Assembly (NCBI GenBank): GCA_032718475.1
Contig: JAUCBJ010002640.1
Coordinates: 1 to 64,000 of the forward strand
Source: Nemertoderma westbladi
Lineage: Eukaryota > Xenacoelomorpha > Nemertodermatida > Nemertodermatidae
DNA: 64,000 bases
Direction: 5' to 3'
Shown here: positions 43,723 through 53,759 of the stretch, one piece after another
Numbering within the stretch: the stretch's first letter is position 1
Layout: the number at the start of each line of letters is the position of its first letter
Notes under the pieces: generated by a model
Told to the model about the DNA's origin: nothing
Databases searched by the model: none
Seen by the model: only the letters and a program-made list of their open reading frames with translations
Position numbers and translations under genes: made by a program

Positions 43723-45344
43723 ATGGCTTCCCGTGTTCGAGGTTTTGCGTCTTCCTTCCTCCCCCGAGTGTTTGCCCAGGAAGAAGAACGCATTGGGATC
43801 ATTTCAAAAGATGAAATTGACAATGAATACACAGACCCGACCCTCGGAAGCAGCATCAGTCTGCAGGAACTCTCCAATGGGCGTTTACCAGGGGATGAAC
43901 TCGCTACTGATACAAGTAAACCAGTGGAAATGTCTGAACCCGAAGCAAAAAGCCAACAGTCGAGGATCAATGCTTGGCAGGCTGGTTGGAATATTACCAA
44001 TGCAATACAGGTAATTGACTAGAATTAAGATCCAAACGAGAATAAATTATTTAAATTAAGTTTAATATTAACTACTCTATTATATTCTACATCTGTAATA
44101 TAATTATTTGTTGATTTAGAGTTTCTCCATTTATGTGTTTACAGGGTATGTTTATTGTATCCCTCCCATTTGCTGTACTCCGTGGCGGGTACTGGGCGGT
44201 ATTCGCTATGATCCTAACAGCTTACATAACGTGCTACACAGGGAAAATTGTAGTCTGGTGTCTCTACGAGGAGGATGAATATGGACAGAAGCTTCGAGTT
44301 CGGGACAGTTATGTGGCCATAGCGGAAACTGTATGGGGAAAGCGTATCGGTGGTAGGATAGTACATGTAGCCCAGTTGTGCGAACTGTTAATGACCTGTG
44401 TATTGTATCTAGTACTTACTGGTGACCTACTAATAGCTGCATTTCCCTATGCCCCAATACCCTTAAAGAGCTGGATAATGATTGGTAGCATTTTCGTGCT
44501 TCCGTGTTCCTTTCTCAAGACATACAAGGCTGTCTCCTGGTTGAGTCTTTGGAACACCGTAGCTCACTTCTTTATAAACGCGATCGTCATCTGCTATTGT
44601 TTAAGCTTTGCTCCCAACTGGTACTGGTCTAAAGTAACCTTCAAAGTAAACATATATGGATTCCCTGTTGTCCTCGGTATCATTGTGTTTAGCTACACAT
44701 CCCAAATCTTTGTGGCCTCGTTAGAGGGGGCCATGAGAGACAGGTCGCAGTTTAATCGCATGATGAATTGGACACATATATCTGCGGCTATTGCGAAAGC
44801 TCTCTTTGGATATATATGTTTCCTAACTTATGGCACAAAAACCAAAGAGATAATCACAAATAACCTTCCTAACAACGCTTTTAAAGTCATTGTGAATCTT
44901 TTTCTAGTCGTTAAATCTATTCTCTCATACCCGCTGCCCTACTTCGCAGTGGTTGATCTTTTGGAAGTTACCTTTTTTGATCGACCTGACAAGAAATATT
45001 TCCCCAGCTGTTTCCACCGCGACGGCGATTTTAAGGCTTGGGGACTATTTCTTCGTCTCTTGTTGGTCCTTGCTACAGTGCTCATGGCTATATATATACC
45101 GCATTTCGCACTTCTTATGGGCTTCATTGGTAACTTTACGGGAACTATGTTGTCTTTTGTGTGGCCCTGCGTGTTCCATATGAAGTTGCGATGGCAACAA
45201 TTGAGGTGGTATGTGATTGCCGCTGATTGCATTATCATAGTTATGGGTATCATTTGTGGTATTATAGGCATGTATTCATCCGGGATACTGCTGTCCAAGG
45301 CAATTAGGAATGGAACCTTCCTGAAACCATTGATTAGGCCATAA
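43723..45344 (+). CDS. Vesicular inhibitory amino acid transporter-like protein (SLC32/VGAT family)
   Basis: The two exons, 43723-44010 and 44145-45344, are joined in phase 0 (NAIQ|GMF) over a 134-bp intron with GTAATT donor and TTTACAG acceptor, giving 495 residues. The family loads GABA or glycine into synaptic vesicles using the proton gradient. The first 80 residues are a polar cytosolic tail. The AA_trans core then begins at NAWQAGWNITNAIQGMF, with LPFAVLRGGYW, YTGKIVVWCLYEE, RVRDSYVAIAE, GIIVFSYTSQIF, SLEGAM, MMNWTHISA, NNLPNN, LSYPLPYF and IPHFALLMG, all as in vertebrate VGAT (about 525 residues). The start is chosen because it is the first ATG of the open frame; a TTTTTTAG at about 43680-43690 may be the acceptor of a 5' leader exon. 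No lesions are visible. It could be the true VGAT orthologue or a lineage-specific paralogue. Confidence 0.92.
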
Positions 45345-47451
45345 CTTATTGATTTCTATCTACCATTCGGTATTATTCCTGGTGTAATTATACTAGAATA
45401 TTATTATATTCATGTCTCACTGATAATGTATCTCACCAACAATCGCACTGTTGCATTCCTACAGGACCGGGCTACTTTGAGACACTTAATATCACCCCAT
45501 TCAAGTAAAATCACTTGTACATTGAAATTTCGAATCAAATGAATTAGAGCCATTGAATTGTGAATTATGAAAATTATAATGTAATATAGTTCGTAAAAGA
45601 AAAGTTAGTAAAAAAGAGATCGACTTTGTATTAGACTAGTTTTATACTTAAATAGCATTACATTTTGTAAGCAAGCCTACATAGTACATACAGTAATCCT
45701 ACCTCTGGTTTATTTATACTAGTCATGAAATAATATTATTAGGATTGAGTAGGTAAAGGCTAAGTATGCGTGTTAATTAAGCTTTAGCATCCTGTTAGCA
45801 ATCAATATAGCAATGGGTATTGTACATCAAGTCAAAAAGTGCAATCAAGGCAAACGGAAGCAATTGGACACTTTATTAGCTCAAGGCAGACTGACATAAA
45901 GCTGAAGATAATCGGAAAGACACATGCAAGCAATATTCATCGAAATACGCTGTAAACTTCAATTCAATTTTGGGTGTAACCGCAGTCGCTATAATGTTTG
46001 GGTATGGGCAGCCAGCCATACATACACATTAAACATATATTTACTAATAACCAACATAAGTTCCATAACCATATTATAACAATTTATTACACTATAACAC
46101 ACTGCGCCATATATGTGGCCTGGTATATAGTGTAGGGGTTTTATAACATTTTTTAAAGGTTTCTTTACTTACTTAGAAGGTGAAGTCATACAACAAATTA
46201 ATCAAAATTCGTCTCTATTCATTGATCAGGATTCACCTGAACATTTAATTGCTATAAGTCTGGTCGTGGTTCTTGATGTACCCCATGTATGCTTTGTTAT
46301 TTTAGATTGTTGATTAATTAATGTGTTATATGTGTTTAATGTCTCCTGAGAAAAATAAAATTTTATATTTTAGAAGAAAACATGAAACTGGGAGGAACAT
46401 TACTATATTACTCTCTGTAACATAGTTATGTTACTTATGTTACTCTCTGTAACTCTGTTTCATTATTCTGTTAAAAACCACTTCGCGCTTGTTGTGATGG
46501 TAACAGGTAATGAATAGGGGGATGAATTGAATATGCTAAGTTAATAAGTAGGCCTTGTATTAATTGCTAATTATTATTCAAATATATATAATTACTAATC
46601 AAAATATTAAAAATAATATTTAATATTTTGAAAATTACAATTTGAATTTGCGTAATAATATAGCAATAGAGTTTTATAACCAATTTATCACATGTAAGAG
46701 TTCTTTGGTTTAGTAAACCATTAGGTAATTATCTATCAGTAGAGGTCTAGTAAATGCTGAACATAGCGATTCCTGTATTATTAATAAGGCGGGTTTACCG
46801 TGCAATGTTGTGTTAGGGAGGGGTGGGGGCTTTTGGCGCAATGAAATTAAACCTGTCTCCAGGGGAAAATCATTGGAAATAACATTCAATGCAATACGAT
46901 TTCATGCAAAATTGAAAATATGAGAATTAGTTCATAAGTGATTTTCAAATTTTTACTCGTTGTTGTGTAATCAAATCACTCCAAATTATTCGTCTTACAC
47001 ATTATTAAAAGTAATAGAATATATTTACATTTAAATACCTACTAATTATTACCTACAGTACTAACCTAATTAATTATTGCAATATTTTTTTCTCCCTCTT
47101 GGTTATTTCTGTACTATTTTTGGATTTGCGTCATTGGTCCCAACCACCCTCTAGTAAATAAAAGCTTAGAAAATATACGATATGATTTTTCAAATTGCTA
47201 TACATAAACAAAATAATATAAATGATATAACAGTACAGCAAGCTATTAATCTTGAAAATTTATTGGTATATAACAATAAAAAGTTATTTCAGAAAAGGTC
47301 AATGAGCTTATCAGATGCGAAAGATTTTCATAAAATTATCATCGCATGCGATTCACATCTTTTCAAACGATCTGACAAGTTATGTACAGTAGCTTCTTTC
47401 AAGGCTATTTACTACATTTCATTTAGCCTACTTTGTGCTACCAACGAATAT
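45345..47451. other. 3' flank of the transporter gene and intergenic DNA
   Basis: An AATAAA at 46354-46359 is a candidate polyadenylation signal about 1 kb past the stop codon. The rest is AT-rich. Bases around 46810-46880 (GGGAGGGGTGGGGGC, then TCTCCAGGGGAAAATC) resemble the G-run-led repeat at 30277 and 50898. The open frame at 47182-47547 has no recognisable content. Confidence 0.35.
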
Positions 47452-48312
47452 ACACCATGTCCCGTAATTATGTGTCATTTTCTGAATACACGGACCCCCC
47501 CCCCCCCCCCCCCAGATTCTTCTACAAATCTTTATCATATTGCTTGAAATTTGAAGTACCTCTAGTTCCACTCACCGTCGTTGACCCCATGACGCCGAAA
47601 TTTTCAATTTTCCCTTTAAATTTTTTTTATAAGCGTTTTAAAAAAGTGTCTTTTGCGAAATCGCACCCTCCGTATCGTGGACATTCTTCACATAGGTCGT
47701 TCCTCCTTCATTAGTCGTTTCATATCATTAGAAAGCTTGCCTTGCAAGGATTCGAAATATGTAACAATATCTCAATTTCGTTGAGAAACAACTGAGATAT
47801 AGGCGTTTAAAGATTGCAAGAATTATCGTTCGCTGGAGGCCATTTATTCTATTTAATAAATACACGTTGTTCTGGAACATTTTATTTAAGAATGAATAGC
47901 TACGCAATAGATCTATTGGATAGGCATACCGCTGTTGCCAACCAACTTATAAAATAAGTAACACATTCTAGAATAATTCGGGATTCAATTCCCTAGGATA
48001 ATTCAAGAATAATAACACATATTTGGAATCCTTGCAACGCAAGCTTTCTAATGATATGAAAAATTACGACTAATGTGAAGAATGTCCACGATACGGAGGG
48101 TGCGATTTCGCAAAAGACACATTTTTAAAACGCTTATAAAAAAAAATTTAAAGGCAAAATCGAATATTCCGGCTTCATGGGGTCATCGACGGTGAGTGGA
48201 ACTAGAGGTGTTTCAAATTTGAAACAATATGATAAAGATTTGTAGAAAAATCTGGGGGGGGGGGGGGGGTCCGTGTCATCAGAGAATGACACTATATTAC
48301 TGGACATGGTGT
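47452..48312. mobile_element. Fold-back element with about 300-bp inverted arms
   Basis: The left arm (47452 to about 47755) begins ACACCATGTCCCGTAAT and has ACACGGACC then C19 (47495-47513). The right arm (about 48010-48312) is its inverse, with G16 (48254-48269) and GGACATGGTGT at the end. The arms match over blocks such as CGCACCCTCCGTATCGTGGA and AAGCTTTCTAATGATATGA with scattered differences. There is no transposase. Superfamily and target duplication are unclear. A small relative lies at 51625-51854. Confidence 0.75.
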
Positions 48313-49440
48313 GTATAGGGATATCCAATCTCTATGTACTTGATTTAATATTTACGTTGTATATTATTAGTAATCCATATGCATAAATTGTAGCTATGGT
48401 TTTGTTCTAGGTAGATTAGAGAATACGCATACAACTCTATAGCGCCTAGCTTAGTTACGTACAAATCAAATTCTCATTGGTGGCGCGGCGGTAGCCGTGA
48501 AAGTCATTCGCGTGTATTTCAATATGTAACAATAAAAATACAGAAATTCCTCAGGCCTAATAATCCTAAATCCTAAAAATCCTAGGCCTAATAATATTTC
48601 AATATGTAAAAGTAAGTAGCAATTTTGCAATATTGTAGATAGTTTAGAATAAATATTGTAGTTATTTATATGTATTTGATATGTCTGATTGTGTCTCAAC
48701 TCAATATTAATACACTGATAATACTATTATATTATAAATAATATATATGAGATAATGGGAACTTTGTAATAATTTTTATTATTCCTTGTACAACAATATT
48801 CGTAAAACAATAACAACAAAACATAATTTAAATTATTCTTTTAATTTTCCAACTTTTTTGTATCAATCGTAATTTGTGTTTGATATTAATTAGGCCGAAC
48901 AACCAGAAATACCCCATGATGTGTTGTACACGTTGAGAGGTTCATAATGTCATCAGCTAATAATTGATTGTGTATTGACAACGTAATATATTGGCCGGTA
49001 TTGTAAGCCATTTTTAGAACATATCGAAGTACATACGGGAGAAAATTGAAGCAATTAAAACTGTTATCATATACTGAACAGTTTTAACGTTGTACTTGTA
49101 CTCGTTATATTTGTCAACGCTTTGGGGCAGGTATCGATCGCCTGCATACACTACTCACTCACGCGGATTTTGGCCGTTTTTTCACTGAATTGCATTGAAG
49201 AATATAGTAATTAATTAATGTTTTGGGTGATTTTGGTAGAAGATTTTATTGCGATCACTAATCCGACTGCAGACAGGGGGAAACTGGGCGCAAATCCCAT
49301 CTCGGCGAATTAATATCTCGCCTCAATGTTATTCTAACCAAAACAATAAACTAAAGTCAATAGTAAAGGATGCAGTTTTATTTTTGGGAGAAATCAGCAG
49401 TTATTTGAGTTGATTTATAGTAGTAGTTTTTTTAGTATCG
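48313..49440. other. AT-rich intergenic stretch
   Basis: No gene seen. A repeat end, CAGGGGGAAACTGGGCGCAA (49276), and the inverse of GTTTATTGTTTTGGTT (49336-49351) mirror sequence near 50898 and 51022-51037, so 49276-51040 may be one larger element enclosing the satellite. Confidence 0.4.
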
Positions 49441-49445
49441 GCATT

Positions 49446-50764
49446 AAACCCTTTGCGTACCAAAGATAAAATTATTTTTATTCTTAAGGACCTAGAAAAA
49501 TATATTAATTTTGACCAAGGCTTATTTTCTTACTTCATTTTTCCGTCCCAATAGTTGTATAAAGGCGGCACACCGCCGCGCCCTGGGGGTCAAGATAAAA
49601 TTTTTGAAGGCGGCACTCTGTCGCCCTGGGGCTTAAGTTATAATTACATAAAGGCGGCACTCTGCCGCCCTGGGGGTTAAGTTATAATTACATAAAGGCG
49701 GCACTCTGCCGCCCTGGGGGTTAAGTTATAATTACATAAAGGCGGCACTCTGCCGCCCTGGGGGTTAAGTTATAATTACATAAAGGCGGCACTCTGCCGC
49801 CCTGGGGGTTAAGTTATAATTACATAAAGGCGGCACTCTGCCGCCCTGGGGGTTAAGTTATAATTACATAAAGGCGGCACTCTGCCGCCCTGGGGGTTAA
49901 GTTATAATTACATAAAGGCGGCACTCTGCCGCCTTGGGTTTAAGTTATAATTACATAAAGGCGGCACTCTTCCGCCCTGGGGCTTAAGTTATAATTACAT
50001 AAAGGCGATACTCTGCCGCCCTGGGGCTTAAGTTATAATTACATAAAGGCGGCACTCTGCCGCCCTGGGGGTTAAGTTATAATTACATAAAGGCGGCACT
50101 CTGCCACCCTTGGGGTTAAGTTATAATTACATAAAGGCGGCACTCTGTCGCCCTGGGGCTTAAGTTATAATTACATAAAGGCGGCACTCTGCCGCCCTGG
50201 AGGTTAAGTTATAATTACATAAAGGCGGCACTCTGCCGCCCTTGGGGTTAAGTTATAATTACACAAAGGCGGCACTCTGCCGCCCTTGGGGTTAAGTTAT
50301 AATTACATAAAGGCGGCACTCTGTCGCCCTGGGGGTTAAGTTATAATTACATAAAGGCGGCACTCTGCCGCCCTGGGGGTTAAGTTATAATTACATAAAG
50401 GCGGCACTCTGCCGCCCTGGGGGTTAAGTTATAATTACATAAAGGCGATACTCTGCCGCCCTGGGGCTTAAGTTATAATTACATAAAGGCGGCACTCTGC
50501 CGCCCTTGGGGTTAAGTTATAATTACATAAAGGCGGCACTCTGCCGCCCTTGGGGTTAAGTTATAATTACATAAAGGCGGCACTCTGCCGCCCTTGGGGT
50601 TAAGTTATAATTACATAAAGGCGGCACTCTGCCGCCCTGGGGCGGGTTAAGTTATAATTACCTAAAGGTGGCACACTGTCGTCTTTATGAACATGGTCCT
50701 TAAATAAAAATAAAATTAAAGGCGCCACAGTGCCGCCTTTTTTAATGTTTGGTACGCAAAGGAT
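49446..50764. mobile_element. Terminal-inverted-repeat element filled by a satellite array
   Basis: CCTTTGCGTACCAAA at the left (from about 49449) is repeated inverted as TTTGGTACGCAAAGG at the right (to about 50762). Next to it, AAAATTATTTTTATTCTTAAGGACC-like bases on the left pair with GGTCCTTAAATAAAAATA on the right. TTAA stands just left (49444-49447) but the right side reads ATTAG, so a piggyBac origin is only suggested. The inside is almost wholly the 43-bp tandem array. Confidence 0.6.
49561..50690. repeat. 43-bp hairpin satellite, about 26 copies
   Basis: Each unit holds the perfect hairpin GGCGGCACTCTGCCGCC (7-bp stem, 3-base loop), then CTGGGG and TTAAGTTATAATTACATA. Most copies are identical or differ by one or two bases (GTCGCC, GCCACC, CTTGGGG, GGCGATA variants). 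The edge copies are more diverged, as expected for an array homogenised by unequal exchange. Confidence 0.95.
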
Positions 50765-50897
50765 TAGTAATATTAGCACAACACCATAACATTACAAAGT
50801 AAGCATTATCAACAGTCCAAAAATAATAAAGTCATAATTATTTATCAAAATATTGTAGAATATCGTGATTCCTAATTTCATGTGTAAGGCTCAGAAA

Positions 50898-51040
50898 GGG
50901 GGGGGGGGGGGGGGGGGGGGAACTGGACGCAATAAAAATTAATCCCTCTCCAGGGGAAATTGGACGCAAATAACAGATGATACTCTCAAAAATATAACTG
51001 CATCCTGTTCTATTGTGTTTAGTTTATTGTTTTGGTTAAA
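50898..51040 (+). repeat. G-run-led dispersed repeat, second copy
   Basis: G23 (50898-50920), then AACTGGACGCAA, CTCCAGGGGAAATTGGACGC and GCAAATAACAGATGATACT, as at 30277. It ends near GTTTATTGTTTTGGTT (51022-51037). Confidence 0.5.
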
Positions 51041-51399
51041 ATAACCACCACCCATAATCAGCACCAACGACTTTTCAATACGTAAGTTAATGAGATGATA
51101 GATTTTATGAGGTATTCCCACATGTACATCTTAGATAAGTAAATACTGTGAGGTCTACAGTAATAATAGTAATTACTGTGACGACATTAGCTTACTGTAT
51201 CCAGGCAAGATTTCTCTGCGGCACAAATCAAGAACTCGGTGAATGGAACACTCAAGAATTTTCCGCAATTAATTTTTTCTAATTAATAGTTTATATATAA
51301 TATCTGTCAGTTTTGGGAGACCATTTTCTACAGTACATAACAAATATCATTTGGCTTGTGAGACCTAACTGCAAGCATATCTTTTATCGTTTATTTTTC

Positions 51400-51630
51400 A
51401 TATATAGGTTATTCAAGTATTTCAGGTTAACGGATAACCATGACTCGCTACCGTACAACATCGACGATATAACAGAAGCTTCAAACACGCGTCTCTTATA
51501 TAAACGGCACATTGGCATTTTTATTGAAAAATATTATAAATTGAAATCCTGTATTTAAACATATATTTCCATGTAAACGTAAAAAAGTCGACATTTTCCC
51601 ACCGTCAGTAAAAATGGTGCCTAAGTGTAC
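51400..51630 (-). pseudogene. Scrap of decayed LINE family 4
   Basis: On the minus strand 51600-51550 reads TLGTIFTDGGKMSTF and 51490-51410 reads FEASVISSMLYGSESWL, matching YLGAMFSDDGKVRT and FEAVVFSKILYSSESWL of the copy at 31860-34975. Both palm-to-thumb blocks are in the expected order. Too short and broken to function. Confidence 0.65.
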
Positions 51631-51854
51631 ACCATGACCCGTAACATAGTGTTATTTTCATACATAGATACATTTAAAAATGTTCCAGAATATGGTGTAT
51701 TTATTAAATATAATTAAATAGCCTCGCGCCGCGGCGGTGCAAAAAAAATGCAACATTTGAACGCTCATATCTCAGCTATTTTTCAACGAAATTCAAATTG
51801 TGTGTATCACTGAATTACGACACTATATTCTGTGACATGGTGTATTATGGTGTG
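51625..51854. mobile_element. Small inverted-repeat element (MITE-like)
   Basis: The ends CACCATGACCCGTAACATAG and the inverse CTATATTCTGTGACATGGTG are flanked by TA on both sides. They resemble the ends of the 47452-48312 element (ACACCATGTCCCGTAAT). The inner 170 bases hold a CGCGCCGCGGCGG palindrome. There is no ORF. A TA duplication would fit the Tc1/mariner group, but that is weak. Confidence 0.5.
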
Positions 51855-52060
51855 TTCGTAGACAATTAAACTAGTTTAAATTTAATATTGGAAATATGTT
51901 AAGTCATTTGTAATAATATATTATATTATACTATTGTATACATACACAAACGTTTTATATACAATAACAAAGAGATGATAGAAAGATGCAGTTGGTATTG
52001 TTGGGACAACATTGCGCTGATAGGTTTTGTTGGGGTGCCAAGGGCAGTGCCTTTTGAGCG

Positions 52061-52455
52061 GGTCGCGGGTCGCGGGTCGCGGGTCGCGGGTCGCGGGTCG
52101 CGGGTCGCGGGTCGCGGGTCGCGGGTCGCGGGTCGCGGGTCGCGGGTCGCGGGTCGCGGGTCGCGGGTCGCGGGTCGCGGGTCGCGGGTCGCGGGTCGCG
52201 GGTCGCGGGTCGCGGGTCGCGGGTCGCGGGTCGCGGGTCGCGGTCGCGGGTCGCGGGTCGCGGGTCGCGGGTCGCGGGTCGCGGGTCGCGGGTCGCGGGT
52301 CGCGGGTCGCGGGTCGCGGGTCGCGGGTCGCGGGTCGCGGGTCGCGGGTCGCGGGTCGCGGGTCGCGGGTCGCGGGTCGCGGGTCGCGGGTCGCGGGTCG
52401 CGGGTCGCGGGTCGCGGGTCGCGGGTCGCGGGTCGCGGGTCGCGGGTCGCGGGAT
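52061..52455. repeat. (GGGTCGC)n heptamer array, about 56 copies
   Basis: A nearly pure 7-bp tandem repeat with a single one-unit irregularity near 52240. Each unit holds a GGG triplet and two CpG sites. Because 7 is not a multiple of 3, every frame encodes a repeated heptapeptide (RGSRVAG on one strand, ATRDPRP on the other) and gives three spurious ORFs. Confidence 0.97.
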
Positions 52456-52647
52456 CGCGAGTCGCTTACACACGCCTACACACCTGTACAGTACCCCCCT
52501 GCCGGTAAGCCAATAAATCTGACTGTTGATCCTCAAACTGTTGATTCTGAATTAAATTATGTTTCCTATCTATAGTTTATTGTTTTGGTTAATTTCAACT
52601 CGCCTGTGTAACCTGCTTCTTTACTAACATGCCTACAAGTAGGTGTA

Positions 52648-52720
52648 ATTGTAAGTGTACAGTAGGCGTGTGTAAGTGTACAGTAGGCGTGTGTAAGTGT
52701 ACAGTAGGCGTGTGTAAGTG
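52648..52720 (+). repeat. 21-bp tandem repeat
   Basis: GTAAGTGTACAGTAGGCGTGT occurs three times and starts a fourth. A related block lies inverted at 52465-52495 (CTTACACACGCCTACACACC), right beside the heptamer array. Confidence 0.85.
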
Positions 52721-53029
52721 TGTTGGCAAATATACCAAAGGGCTAACTTTGCAAGCTCTTTTTCCGCTATTGTGCTAACTTTTCCAAAGCTCTAACTCAA
52801 AGTGCTAACTCGTGGTCCTTGCAATCTGAAACTTTGTCAAAAAGTTTTTTAGACCATTTCCCACAAGTTAGCATTTTACCACTTTTGCAGTCCAGTGTGT
52901 CATGTGTATGAAAAACTCGGCCCCCCCTTAGCGGCATTATGGGAACTGGTACTTTTCAAACACACTTAAACACTCAAGACTATGGAATGGCCATAATGCT
53001 AACTTACAAACACACTTCTTACACTTACA

Positions 53030-53480
53030 TTCCATTTGTACCAACTACCAAGTGCTAAATGATTATAAGACCGAAAATACCCTAATACGCTAACTCGCTG
53101 AATGTTAATTGCGAATACCCCTCCGTTTCGCGATTGTACACGTATAACCTAATAATAAAAGCGTTTTGCACAAACTGCGGGGGCGCTAAAGACTTAACTT
53201 ATTACTTTTAGATAGTCTTTGAAAGTACTCTATATAAAGTCGTAACCCGTTAACTGTGTATTGTCATGGAAACATAATGGTTTCTTACCTGGACATCCAT
53301 ACAATGTATTTCGATTTATTGCACAGGCGACATATTATTATGTAGTGAGTGATTGCCGTGGAATGGAAATACCTAGATATATTGACAATCGTTATTTCAA
53401 AATTCATCCGGTCTAATTGTTGAGATACCCCAAATTGAGGTTCTAAATTTGTGAAAATATTAGTGAAACAATTTTATGGT
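53030..53480. repeat. Dispersed repeat, left copy of a direct pair
   Basis: Blocks such as AGTGCTAAATGATT, AAGACCGAAAATA, TTGCGAATACCCCTC, GTATTGTCATGGAAAC, TAATGGTTTCTTACCTGGAC and GACAATCGTTATT occur in the same order at 58035-58490. The two copies flank the LINE at 53760-57520 but are too diverged to be its target duplication. Confidence 0.7.
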
Positions 53481-53759
53481 TAAAGAGAAAACTCTATTTG
53501 TTTTTATGTAGAGTAATGCGTAATTTTATTCCACAAAGTTGCCTTTTCTTTTATAGCAGGTAAATTGCAATAATTAGTGCATTATAGGCGTACCTAAACG
53601 CTATTTTTATGAAAATTAACAACTTCTCGATGTGGTGATATCCTCGTAACGCAGCTAAGTAATAATCACTAACTTAGTAACAATAAACTTCTATAACAAA
53701 TATTGATAGTATTTCCCATTACTGATAACCATTGATTGTAGGCGAAGTGTAAGTTTAGT

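Noticed and set aside
47182-47547. 121-codon ORF as a gene
   Set aside because: It begins in AT-rich DNA, crosses into the fold-back element and its C19 run, and has no recognisable content.
49561-50690. Regular repeats that could suggest a CRISPR array
   Set aside because: The 43-bp units are contiguous and uniform with no unique spacers, and the host is an animal; it is a satellite.
52061-52455. Telomere-like array
   Set aside because: The heptamer GGGTCGC is not the animal TTAGGG repeat and stands within ordinary sequence on both sides.
51955-52575. Three long ORFs encoding ATRDPRP or RGSRVAG repeats
   Set aside because: They are translations of a 7-bp tandem repeat, which is open in every frame; no start context or unique sequence supports a gene.
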